Shown: positions 8,452-16,472 of the stretch, one piece after another | How the letters are laid out: each line of letters opens with the position of its first letter | Numbering within the stretch: position 1 is the stretch's first letter | NCBI RefSeq assembly: GCF_001571005.1 | Contig: NZ_BCST01000010.1 | Coordinates: 1-64,000 of the forward strand | Length of the DNA: 64,000 nucleotides | Source: Herbiconiux solani NBRC 106740 | GTDB taxonomy: Bacteria; Actinomycetota; Actinomycetes; Actinomycetales; Microbacteriaceae | Reading direction: 5' to 3' | Made by a program: the position numbers and the translations under genes | Notes under the pieces: generated by a model | What the model saw: the letters and a program-made list of their open reading frames with translations, nothing else | Told to the model about the DNA's origin: nothing | Database searches by the model: none

Positions 8452-9120
8452 TCAGGCCGGGCGGCGGGTCGTGGGGAGGTAGTGGTCCTGGTGGTCGTGG
8501 AGCACGCGCTCGGCGCGATCGGCATCGCCTGAGCCGATGGCCTCGACGATCTCGGCGTGCGCCCGCGCCGCCTCGACCAGCGGGCCGTCGTGGTTCGCCG
8601 TCGCCATGATCGTCATGACCTCGATGCCGAGCGAGTTCCAGGCGCGCTCGAGCGCATCGTTTCCGGCCGCGCGCACCACCGAGCGGTGGAACTCGGTGCT
8701 GGCCTTGGCGTAGACGAGCGGATCCCCGCCCTCGGCCGCCTCGAGCAGATCGTCGTACGCGAGCTGGATGGCGTCGCGCGCCGGCTGCGGCACCGACACC
8801 GCGATCCGCCCGGCGAGGGATTCGAGGGCCGCCCGCACGGGCACGCTGTCGACCAGATCCTGCTCGGCCATGTCCCGCACCCGCGCCCCGACGTGCCGGC
8901 GCACGTCGATCAAGCCGAGGGCCGCGAGCTCGCGGAGCGCCTCGCGGACGGGGGTCTGGCTGGTGCCGAGCAGCTCGGCGATCTCGAGCTCGCGGATGGG
9001 GCTGCCGGGAGCGAGTCGCCCCTCGGAGATCTCGACGACGAGGTAGTCGCGCACCTGGTCGGCGACGGTCAGCCGGGCGAGACGGGTCGAGCCGCTCGCC
9101 GGTCGGGCTTGATTGCTCAC
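8452..9120 (-). CDS. GntR-family regulator, FCD type
   Basis: A 222-residue repressor-type protein divergent from the sugar operon at 9272. The N-terminal winged helix (TVADQVRDYLVVEISEG, then ELEIAELLGTSQTPVREALREL) is typical GntR. The C-terminal all-helical FCD ligand domain shows VRAALESLAGRIAV, TEFHRSVVRAAGN and ARAHAEIVEAI, holding the acidic and histidine residues that bind a metal and a small acid or sugar acid in this family. The GTG at 9120 has AAGGGGG six bases upstream; ATG 9162 and GTG 9168 are possible longer starts. It likely binds the palindrome at 9171-9182 and controls the transporter-dehydrogenase operon and itself. Confidence 0.9.
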   Translation of the reverse strand: MSNQARPASGSTRLARLTVADQVRDYLVVEISEGRLAPGSPIRELEIAELLGTSQTPVREALRELAALGLIDVRRHVGARVRDMAEQDLVDSVPVRAALESLAGRIAVSVPQPARDAIQLAYDDLLEAAEGGDPLVYAKASTEFHRSVVRAAGNDALERAWNSLGIEVMTIMATANHDGPLVEAARAHAEIVEAIGSGDADRAERVLHDHQDHYLPTTRRPA

Positions 9121-9170
9121 GCGTGCCCCCTTCTCGTCTCCGATGGTAGTCCCCCTGGACATCCTCACAC

Positions 9171-9182
9171 ATTATCGATAAT
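9171..9182. promoter_or_regulatory. Perfect palindrome ATTATCGATAAT, candidate GntR operator
   Basis: A 12-bp perfect inverted repeat, AT-rich in a GC-rich genome, placed three bases upstream of the TTGACA box of the operon promoter and between the divergent GntR gene and its probable target. Confidence 0.7.
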
Positions 9183-9184
9183 CC

Positions 9185-9214
9185 TTGACAGCCGAACGAG
9201 CCACGTTCTACTCT
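9185..9214 (+). promoter_or_regulatory. Promoter of the CUT2 transporter-GMC operon
   Basis: A consensus TTGACA (9185-9190) and TACTCT (9209-9214) with an 18-base spacer. Transcription would begin near 9221, just upstream of a LacI-type operator. Confidence 0.7.
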
Positions 9215-9229
9215 CGACGAAACCGAGGT

Positions 9230-9243
9230 GGAAAGCGCATTCC
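9230..9243. promoter_or_regulatory. LacI-type operator GGAAAGCGCATTCC
   Basis: A near-palindrome that differs by one base from the perfect operator at 27697-27710 and shares the following GCG. Its place just downstream of the predicted transcript start fits a roadblock site for the LacI regulator at 32287-33309. Confidence 0.7.
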
Positions 9244-9271
9244 GCGCAATCACGATGATGTGAGGAAACCC

Positions 9272-10816
9272 ATGCCAGTCCTGCAGATCGCCGGCGTCTC
9301 GAAGAGATTCTTCGGCTTCAGCGCCCTCTCCGGGGTCGACCTGACCGTCGAGGCCGGCGAGGTGCACGCGCTCGTCGGCGAGAACGGCGCCGGCAAGTCG
9401 ACCCTGATGAAGATCCTCGCCGGCGTCGACCAGGCCGACGAGGGCACGATCGAGCTCGAGGGGCGCCCGGTCTCGTTCGCACATCCGGCCGCCGCCTACG
9501 CCGCGGGAATCTCGACCGTCTTCCAGGAGTTCACGCTGCTGCCCGAGCGCACCGTCGCCCAGAACATCTACCTCGGCCGCGAACCCCGCCGCCGCGGGGT
9601 CGTCTCCGCGTCGCTGATGAACCGGCGGGCCGCCGAGCTGCTCGAGTCGATGGGGGTGCACGGCATCCACCCGGCCGACCGGGTCGGTGCGCTCTCGGTG
9701 GCCCAGCAGCAGATCGTCGAGATCGCGAAGGCCCTGAGCTACGAGCCGCGCGTGATCTCGATGGACGAGCCGACCGCGGCCCTGGCCGAGCACGAGGTCG
9801 ACCTGCTCTACGGCATCATCCGCCGCCTCGCCGATCGCGGCGTGGCCGTGCTCTACGTCTCGCACCGCCTGCGCGAGATCTTCGACCTCTGCGACCGGAT
9901 CACGGTGCTGAAGGACGGCGCGCTGGTCGCCACCACCGACTCCTCGGCCATCACCGAGGACGAGCTGGTGCGCCTGATGGTCGGCCGCTCCCTCTCCACC
10001 GTCTTCCCCGCCCGCGGCGACGGCGACGCGCCGGGCGAGGTCGTGCTCCAGCTCGACGGATGCGGCAACGGCTCCGTCGACGCGATCGACCTCACCGTGC
10101 GCGCCGGCGAGATCGTCGGCCTCGCCGGCCTCCAGGGGGCCGGGCGCACCGAGGTGCTCGAGGGCATCTCGGGTGCGGTGCCCTTCTCCCGGGGCCGGAT
10201 GCGGCTGGACGGCGCCGAGCTCACCTCGGGCACGCCGGCCCGCGCCATCCGCGCCGGCGTCGCCCACCTCACCGAGGACAGGAAGGGCACCGGGCTGGCC
10301 CTCGGCCAGACCATCCTCGACAACGCGCTCTCGGTGACGCGCGCGGTGCGGCGCACGCCGCGGGCCGGCGGCGGTGCCGCACAGGCCTCCGGCGGTGCAG
10401 CACTGGCCTCCGGCGGTTCGGGCCGGGTCGCTCGGCTCACCGCCCTCCTCGACGATCTCGAGCTCGCCGCCCGCGGCCCCGATCAAGAGGTGCGCTACCT
10501 CTCCGGCGGCAACCAGCAGAAGGTCGTGCTGGCGAAATGGTTGCTCACCGAACCGCGGGTGATCCTGCTCGACGAGCCCACCCGGGGAATCGACGTGGGC
10601 GCCAAGCTCGCGGTCTACACGGTCATCCGGCGTCTCGCCGCCGCGGGGCTCGCGATCGTGCTCGTCTCGAGCGAGCTGCCCGAGCTGATCGGCATGGCCG
10701 ACCGCATCCTGGTGCTGCACGAGGGCCGCATCGCCGCCGAGCTGCCCGGGGGATCCGACGAGGAGTCGATCGCCCGAGCCGCCAGCGGCCTGCCGATCGG
10801 GGAGGCCGTCGCATGA
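9272..10816 (+). CDS. Sugar ABC transporter ATPase (CUT2, double domain)
   Basis: A 514-residue RbsA/XylG-type ATPase that powers monosaccharide uptake with the two permeases and lipoprotein that follow. Domain 1 has Walker A GENGAGKST (residues 36-44), signature LSVAQQQIVEIAK, Walker B VISMDEPTAA and the switch YVSHRLREI. Domain 2 has the degenerate P-loop GLQGAGRTEV usual for this class, the signature LSGGNQQKVVLAKW and VILLDEPTRGIDVG. A Gly/Ala/Ser-rich insertion (near residues 366-388, containing repeated ASGG) interrupts domain 2 and looks like recent repeat expansion. The ATG at 9272 follows TGAGGAAA. First gene of a seven-gene operon whose members all overlap by four bases. Confidence 0.94.
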   Translation: MPVLQIAGVSKRFFGFSALSGVDLTVEAGEVHALVGENGAGKSTLMKILAGVDQADEGTIELEGRPVSFAHPAAAYAAGISTVFQEFTLLPERTVAQNIYLGREPRRRGVVSASLMNRRAAELLESMGVHGIHPADRVGALSVAQQQIVEIAKALSYEPRVISMDEPTAALAEHEVDLLYGIIRRLADRGVAVLYVSHRLREIFDLCDRITVLKDGALVATTDSSAITEDELVRLMVGRSLSTVFPARGDGDAPGEVVLQLDGCGNGSVDAIDLTVRAGEIVGLAGLQGAGRTEVLEGISGAVPFSRGRMRLDGAELTSGTPARAIRAGVAHLTEDRKGTGLALGQTILDNALSVTRAVRRTPRAGGGAAQASGGAALASGGSGRVARLTALLDDLELAARGPDQEVRYLSGGNQQKVVLAKWLLTEPRVILLDEPTRGIDVGAKLAVYTVIRRLAAAGLAIVLVSSELPELIGMADRILVLHEGRIAAELPGGSDEESIARAASGLPIGEAVA

Positions 10817-12012
10817 GCGCCCCTACCACGAACCAGTCCGGCACCCCCTCCGGCAACCGCTCCGGCAACCTGGCTGCCGCTGCCGCCACCAGCCCGCGCC
10901 GCGCCGCCACCACCGTCCGCCGCCTCCGCGGCTCGACCACCGCGACCGTCTACCTCGTGCTCGTCGTCGTGCTCATCGCCTGCGCCGTGCTGTCGGCGCT
11001 CGCCGGCCGCTCCTTCTTCTCGCCCGGCAACCTCTCGGCCCTGCTCACCGCGACGACCGTGCTCGGCTTCGTCGCGATCGGGCAGACCCTCGTCATCCTG
11101 GTCGGCAGTCTCGACCTCTCGGTGCCGTTCCTGGTCAGCCTGTCCAGCGTGCTCGCCGCCGGCACGATGCAGGGCAGCCCCGACGCCTTCGCGACCGGGG
11201 TGCTCGTCGCCCTCGTGGCCACGACCGTCCTCGGCCTGGTCAACGGCGTGCTCGTCGGGCTGGTCGGCATCAACGGCTTCATGGCGACGCTCGGCGTCGG
11301 GCTGATCATCTCGGGCTACCTCTTCACGAACTACCAGGGCAGCACGGGCCAGGCCTCCCCGCAGCTGGTGTCGCTGGGCTCCGCCTCGATCGGCTTCGTG
11401 CCCGTGCTCTCCATCGTGCTGCTCGCGTTCTTCCTCGGCACCGCCGTGCTGCTCACGCGCACCCGCACCGGGATGCACCTCTACGCGGTGGGCGGCGACC
11501 CGCACGCGGCGCGGCTCTCCGGCGTGCGCACGGCCGCGCCGGTGCTCCTGGCGCACGCACTTTCCGGGCTCTTCTCGGGCATCGCCGGGCTCGTGATCGT
11601 CGCCCGGCTCGGCGTCGGCAGCCCCGGAGTCGGCGGCCAGGGCGGCTACGACCTGCTCTCGATCGCGGCCGTCGTGCTCGGCGGCGCCGCCCTCGCCGGC
11701 GGCCGGGGCTCGCTCTGGGGCACGCTCGGCGGCATCCTCATCTTCGCCAGCATCGACTCGCTGCTCGGCATCCTCGAGGTGAACCCCTATCTGAAGGATG
11801 TCGTGCGCGGCGTCGTGATCGTCGCGGCAGTCGCCGTCTACGCCCGCCGCAAGGGCCTGTCGAGCATCGTGCGCTTCCCGGGCGGCCCGACCCGGGCGGC
11901 GATCGATCGCGGAGGGGCCGAGACCGCCGACCCCGGCCCTGTGAACCGGAGCGACGTCGAAGTCGGCCCGATCGCCGCCCACCCCGAGACCACCGGAAGG
12001 AGCGGACGATGA
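10813..12012 (+). CDS. Sugar ABC transporter permease 1 (CUT2)
   Basis: A 399-residue RbsC-type membrane subunit. A polar N-terminus of about 45 residues is followed by eight to ten hydrophobic helices beginning TATVYLVLVVVLIACAVLS. The family signature LVGSLDLSVPFLVSL and the cytoplasmic coupling region GGDPHAARLSGVR are present, as is VVLGGAALAGGRGS near the end. The ATG overlaps the ATPase stop (ATGA), giving translational coupling. A polar 45-residue C-terminal tail is longer than usual. Having two different permease genes implies a heterodimeric pore. Confidence 0.93.
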   Translation: MSAPTTNQSGTPSGNRSGNLAAAAATSPRRAATTVRRLRGSTTATVYLVLVVVLIACAVLSALAGRSFFSPGNLSALLTATTVLGFVAIGQTLVILVGSLDLSVPFLVSLSSVLAAGTMQGSPDAFATGVLVALVATTVLGLVNGVLVGLVGINGFMATLGVGLIISGYLFTNYQGSTGQASPQLVSLGSASIGFVPVLSIVLLAFFLGTAVLLTRTRTGMHLYAVGGDPHAARLSGVRTAAPVLLAHALSGLFSGIAGLVIVARLGVGSPGVGGQGGYDLLSIAAVVLGGAALAGGRGSLWGTLGGILIFASIDSLLGILEVNPYLKDVVRGVVIVAAVAVYARRKGLSSIVRFPGGPTRAAIDRGGAETADPGPVNRSDVEVGPIAAHPETTGRSGR

Positions 12013-13175
12013 CCGCCACGATCACCACCGGCCCCGGCAACAACAACGGCAACAACGGCAACGGCAACGGCACCAACGCCACCCCCACCCGCGGCGACGC
12101 CGTCCCGCGCTACACCGGCAGGCGCTCGCCCCTGGCCCAGCGTTTCCGCCGCGGCATCGTCACCCCCGGCGGAGCGGTGTTCGTGCTGCTCGCCCTCCTC
12201 CTCGCCGCGCTCTTCGCCCTCAACCCGCAGCTCGCGGGCGAGGGCCAGTTCACCCGGTTCATCGGCCGCACGGCCCCGATCGCGATCGTCGCCCTGGGCC
12301 AGTACTTCGTGATCCTCTCGGGTGAGCTCGACCTCTCGATGGGAGCCGTGATCTCGGCCCAGGTCGTGCTGGCCGGCAACCTGATCGGCCAGGACGCCGG
12401 GATGATCCTCCCCGTGCTCGCCCTGATGATCCTGGTCGCCCTCGTCGTCGGCCTCGTCAACGGCCTGATCGTCACCTTCCTGCGGGTGCCCAGCTTCATC
12501 GCCACCCTCGGCACCGCCTTGGTGATCTCAGGCCTGACCTTCTACTCGACCGGCGGCGCCCCGAGCGGCAATCCGACCGACGCCTTCCGGGCCATCGGCC
12601 GCAGCGGCATCGACGGCATCCCGGTGCTCGGCTTCCTCCCGTTCTCGGTGATCGTGCTTGCCGTGCTGATCGTGCTGGCCGTGCTCCTCGTGCGCAGCCC
12701 GTTCGGCCGGATGCTCGCCGCCGCCGGCGACAACTCCCGCGCGACCGCGCTCACCGGCGCCTCGGTCGCCTTCCTCCGCATCCGGGCCTTCGCGATCTCC
12801 GCGATCGCCTCGACGGTGGCCGCCGTGCTGCTGATCGGCTACGCCGGGGTCAGCCCGGTGGTCGGTCAGGGCTACGAGTTCACCGCGATCACCGCGGTCG
12901 TGCTCGGGGGCGTGGCCCTGAGCGGCGGCCGCGGCTGGGTGCTGTCGGCGGTCGCCGGAGCATTCGTGCTCGAGGTGCTCTTCAGCCTGCTCGACTTCGC
13001 CGGGGTCGCCTCCACGTGGCGGCCCGCGGTGCAGGGCGCGATCATCCTGGTCGCGCTCGGTGTGCCCCTCATCCGCTGGGCACGCCTCCGAACCATCGTG
13101 CCGCGGCGCGCCCCCCAGGGCGGCGCGGCGCACCACACCGGGACCGGCAGCGTTGCCGGCCGACGAAAGGGATGA
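12009..13175 (+). CDS. Sugar ABC transporter permease 2 (CUT2)
   Basis: A 388-residue RbsC-type permease, partner of the preceding one. The first 30 residues include an Asn/Gly low-complexity run (NNNGNNGNGNGT) from repeated GGCAAC units, with no known role. Conserved CUT2 segments are LSGELDLSMGAVISAQ, AAGDNSRATALTGASV and AVVLGGVALSGGRG. Nine or so hydrophobic helices are visible. It starts with ATGA overlapping the previous stop. Its tail is basic (RRAPQGG and RRKG). Confidence 0.93.
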   Translation: MTATITTGPGNNNGNNGNGNGTNATPTRGDAVPRYTGRRSPLAQRFRRGIVTPGGAVFVLLALLLAALFALNPQLAGEGQFTRFIGRTAPIAIVALGQYFVILSGELDLSMGAVISAQVVLAGNLIGQDAGMILPVLALMILVALVVGLVNGLIVTFLRVPSFIATLGTALVISGLTFYSTGGAPSGNPTDAFRAIGRSGIDGIPVLGFLPFSVIVLAVLIVLAVLLVRSPFGRMLAAAGDNSRATALTGASVAFLRIRAFAISAIASTVAAVLLIGYAGVSPVVGQGYEFTAITAVVLGGVALSGGRGWVLSAVAGAFVLEVLFSLLDFAGVASTWRPAVQGAIILVALGVPLIRWARLRTIVPRRAPQGGAAHHTGTGSVAGRRKG

Positions 13176-14410
13176 CAGTGCAGAAACGAATCCTCACCAG
13201 AACCGTGGTGCTGGCCACCGGAGCAGCTCTCGCGGTGTCGCTGGCCGGATGCGCGCCGGGTGGCAACACGGGCGCGGCCGGCGGCGCGGGCGCCGGCGCG
13301 GGTGACAGCAGCTCAACCGCCGCCGCGGCGAACCCGTGGTTCGACCAGGCCCAGTTCGACACCGAGGACACCCAGCGCACGGCGAGCTTCGAGGGCGACC
13401 CGAGCCAGCCCTACCTGCAGTATCTGAAGGGCGACATGGTCGACGCCTCCGCCTACAAACTCGACCGCGCCGGCAAGGTCTGCTTCTCGAACGCCGCCCT
13501 CAGCAACACCTGGCGCCAGACCGGCTGGATCACGATGAACCAGCAGTTGCAGGTGCTGAAGGACCAGGGCGTGATCTCGCAGCTCGAGACCCGCAACGCG
13601 CAGGACAGCGACGACACCCAGGTCGCCGACATCGACTACTTCATCAGCGAGGGCGACTGCGACGGCTACATCATCGCGCCGAACTCGCCGCAGGCGACCG
13701 CCTCCGCCGTGCAGCGCGCCTGCGACACCGGCAAGCCCGTGGTGATCTTCGACCGCGGCGCCGGCACCGACTGCGAGACCTCCTTCGTGCACTCGGTCGG
13801 CGGCATGGCCTGGGGTATGGACTCCGCCGGCTTCATCGCGGGCAAGGTCGGCGACGGGGCGCACGTGGTGGCTCTCCGGACCGCCCCCGGCGTCGACGTC
13901 TTCGAGCAGCGCTGGGCCGCGGCGCAGCACGTGTTCGACGACGCCGGCATCCAGGTGACCGACTACATCACCGGTGCCGACCCCTCGAAGATCAAGAGCA
14001 CGATCACCGACGAGATCGCCAAGGGCAAGGTCGACGCGGTCTGGGTCGACCTGGGCGACCAGGCGGTCCCCGCGATCGAGGCCTTCGAGGATGCCGGGGT
14101 CGACATCCCGATCGTCACCGGCGAGGACAACCTGGCCTACCTGCGGGCCTGGAAGGACACCGGGATCGACGGCTTCGCCTCGGTCTACTCGGCCTACCAG
14201 TGGCGCACGGCCCTGATCGCGATGGGCGACCTGTTCCAGGGCACCGACATCCCGAAGGACTGGGTGCTCCCGCAGATCCCGGTGACCGGCGACGAGCTCG
14301 ACGCGGTGCTGAAGACCAACGACGGAATGCCCGACGGGCAGTACGCCTCCTTCGGCGGCGAAGACCTCCCCGGCTTCCCGCAGGTCTGGCAGGACCGGGT
14401 GATGCCGTGA
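13172..14410 (+). CDS. Sugar-binding lipoprotein of the CUT2 transporter
   Basis: A 412-residue extracytoplasmic receptor. The signal peptide ends in the lipobox SLAGC (Cys about residue 27), so the protein is tethered to the membrane outer face, followed by a Gly/Ala/Ser linker. The body is a periplasmic-binding fold of the ribose-binding class: YFISEGDCDGYIIAPNSPQ, KPVVIFDRGAG, VDAVWVDLGDQAVPAI and DIPIVTGEDN. The unusual Cys pairs near KVCFSN and GDCDG may form disulfides. It begins ATGACAGTG overlapping the permease stop; the internal GTG two codons later is an alternative start. The ligand is unknown; the downstream dehydrogenase suggests a sugar, sugar alcohol or cyclitol. Confidence 0.9.
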   Translation: MTVQKRILTRTVVLATGAALAVSLAGCAPGGNTGAAGGAGAGAGDSSSTAAAANPWFDQAQFDTEDTQRTASFEGDPSQPYLQYLKGDMVDASAYKLDRAGKVCFSNAALSNTWRQTGWITMNQQLQVLKDQGVISQLETRNAQDSDDTQVADIDYFISEGDCDGYIIAPNSPQATASAVQRACDTGKPVVIFDRGAGTDCETSFVHSVGGMAWGMDSAGFIAGKVGDGAHVVALRTAPGVDVFEQRWAAAQHVFDDAGIQVTDYITGADPSKIKSTITDEIAKGKVDAVWVDLGDQAVPAIEAFEDAGVDIPIVTGEDNLAYLRAWKDTGIDGFASVYSAYQWRTALIAMGDLFQGTDIPKDWVLPQIPVTGDELDAVLKTNDGMPDGQYASFGGEDLPGFPQVWQDRVMP

Positions 14411-14880
14411 GCGACCTGCTGACCGCCGACGACCGGCGCGACCTCGTCGCCATCGCCCGCGCCCTCTATCCGCACGCCGGCCTCGGCGACGGCCCCTACG
14501 AACGGGCGGTCGACGCGCTGATCGCCCAGGCCGCCCGGCAGCCCGCCGTGCTGCACGCCCTGACCGACGGGCTGGCCGGGGTGCGCGAGGCCACGAGCAT
14601 CCCCGATGCGGACGAGGGCACGCTGCAGGCACTGCTCGCCGAGCGCGAGCAGACCCCGTTCTTCCGCACCACCCGGGCGGTGATCGCCTGGGAGCTGTAC
14701 GACGACGAGGAGACCTGGGAGTACATCGGCTTCCCGGGCGCCTCGTTCGAGAAGGGCGGCTACCTCTCGCGCGGTTTCGACGACCTCGCCTGGCTGCCCG
14801 AGCCGCGGATCGAGGAGAGCCCGCTGCCGATGACCGAGGTGGGGCCGCTCGCGGCCCGGAGACAGGAGGAGGTCGCATGA
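14407..14880 (+). CDS. Small subunit partner of the GMC dehydrogenase (gluconate 2-dehydrogenase subunit 3-like)
   Basis: A 157-residue acidic protein starting with GTG in a GTGA overlap. It is largely helical at first (LTADDRRDLVAIARALYPHA, then YERAVDALIAQAARQPAVL), then TPFFRTTRAVIAWELYDDE and TWEYIGFPGASFEKGGYL. The order, size and place before a GMC oxidoreductase match the subunit-3 family that escorts flavin dehydrogenases. Classical members carry a Tat signal that exports the whole complex; none is visible here, so this pair should work in the cytosol. The GFPG and GGYL motifs are typical of the family's C-terminal half. Confidence 0.8.
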   Translation: MSDLLTADDRRDLVAIARALYPHAGLGDGPYERAVDALIAQAARQPAVLHALTDGLAGVREATSIPDADEGTLQALLAEREQTPFFRTTRAVIAWELYDDEETWEYIGFPGASFEKGGYLSRGFDDLAWLPEPRIEESPLPMTEVGPLAARRQEEVA

Positions 14881-16472
14881 CCGGCTATTCACACGACGAC
14901 GACGACGTCGCGGTCATCATCGGCTCGGGACCCGGTGGGGCGACGCTCGCCCTCGCCCTGGTGCGCGCCGGCCGTAAGGTCGTGCTGCTGGAGGCGGGAC
15001 CGTGGATCGACCCCGACGACTTCGTCAACGACGAGCGGATCGCCTACCAGCAGCTGACCTGGACCGACCCGCGGCTGGCCACCGGCGACTGGTCGCTGGC
15101 CCGGGACTTCCCGGCGAGCCCGGCCTGGATGGGCAAGGGCGTCGGCGGCACGTCGCTGTTCTGGACCGGGCTCACACCGCGGTTCAAGCGGCACGAGGTC
15201 CGCGCGGCGAGCACGTACGGCCGGGTGCCCGGCACGAGCCTCCGCGACTGGCCGGTCGACCTCGACGACCTCGACGAGCGATACGAAGAGGCCGAGCGGG
15301 CGATGGGCACCTCCCATCGCCAGGGCCGCCCGCCGATGCCCGCGAACAACAACTACAAGGTGCTGGCGAACGGGGCGAAGGCGATCGGCTACGAGCACTA
15401 CGCCACCGGCCCCTACGCCACGAACGTCGAGCCCTACGACGGCCGGCCCGGCACCCTTCAGGACGGCTTCTGCCAGCAGGGCGACAAGAGCAGGGCGAAG
15501 TGGAACCCGTCGGTCAGCGAGATCCCCAAGGCGCTCGCGACCGGCCTCCTCGACCTCCGCACCGAGGCGCGGGCCGTGCAGATCACGATCGGCCGCGACG
15601 GCCGGGCCGACGGGGTCGTCTACGCCGACCGCACCGGGCTGCACCGGCAGCGCGCCGCCCTGGTCTCGGTGGCCGGGAACGCGATCGAGACCCCGCGCCT
15701 GCTGCTGCTCTCGGCGACGACCGGGCATCCCGACGGCCTGGCGAACTCGTCGGGGCTGGTCGGCCGCAACTACATGCGGCACACCACGGGTGTGGTCTAC
15801 GCCGAGTTCCCGGACGAGGTGCACATGTACCGCGGCGAGCCCATGGCGGGCATCGTCAACGACGAGTCGCGCCACGACCCCTCGCGCGGCTTCGCGGGCG
15901 GGTACTACCTCGAGATGATCGCGCAGGGCCTGCCCTCGTTCAGCACCTTCATGGAGCCGGGCGGCTGGGGGCCGGAGTTCACCTCGAAGATCGAGGCCTA
16001 CACCCGCACCGCGGCCATCTGGATCTGCGGCGAGGACATGCCACAGGAGTCCAACCGGGTCACGCTGAGCGGCGCCGTGCTCGACGACCTCGGGCTGCCC
16101 GTCCCCGAGGTGCACTACGACGACCATCCGAACGACCTGGCGATGCGGCGGCACGGCTACGAGCAGGCCGAGAAGCTCTTCCGGGCCGTGGGCGCCGTGC
16201 GCACCACGCGCGCCCCGGCGATGCCCTCGGGGCACAACATGGGCACGGCACGGATGAGCGACGACCCCGCCGCGGGCGTCGTCGACGGCTACGGCCGCAG
16301 CCACGACATCCCGAACCTGTTCGTCTCCGACGGCTCGCTGTTCACCACGAGTGCGGCGGCGAACCCGACCCTCACGATCATGGCCCTGGTGCTTCGCCAG
16401 GCCGACCACATCCTCACCACCGGGGTCGCCGACCGCGTTCCGGCGGCGACCCGAGAAGGAGCACACCGATGA
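14877..16472 (+). CDS. GMC-family FAD-dependent dehydrogenase
   Basis: A 531-residue flavoprotein that should oxidise an alcohol group of a sugar or cyclitol to a ketone or lactone. The dinucleotide motif is VAVIIGSGPGGATLAL (glycines near 16-21) with the acidic end LLEAGPW. WMGKGVGGTSLFWTG is the substrate/flavin region. The active-site pair is probably His453 (SGHNMGTARM) and Asn496 (AANPTLTIMA). No signal peptide or heme motif is present, so the electron acceptor is unknown. It is coupled to the small subunit by ATGA. Relatives include gluconate, sorbose and glucoside 3-dehydrogenases; the length is normal for the bacterial branch. Confidence 0.9.
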   Translation: MTGYSHDDDDVAVIIGSGPGGATLALALVRAGRKVVLLEAGPWIDPDDFVNDERIAYQQLTWTDPRLATGDWSLARDFPASPAWMGKGVGGTSLFWTGLTPRFKRHEVRAASTYGRVPGTSLRDWPVDLDDLDERYEEAERAMGTSHRQGRPPMPANNNYKVLANGAKAIGYEHYATGPYATNVEPYDGRPGTLQDGFCQQGDKSRAKWNPSVSEIPKALATGLLDLRTEARAVQITIGRDGRADGVVYADRTGLHRQRAALVSVAGNAIETPRLLLLSATTGHPDGLANSSGLVGRNYMRHTTGVVYAEFPDEVHMYRGEPMAGIVNDESRHDPSRGFAGGYYLEMIAQGLPSFSTFMEPGGWGPEFTSKIEAYTRTAAIWICGEDMPQESNRVTLSGAVLDDLGLPVPEVHYDDHPNDLAMRRHGYEQAEKLFRAVGAVRTTRAPAMPSGHNMGTARMSDDPAAGVVDGYGRSHDIPNLFVSDGSLFTTSAAANPTLTIMALVLRQADHILTTGVADRVPAATREGAHR

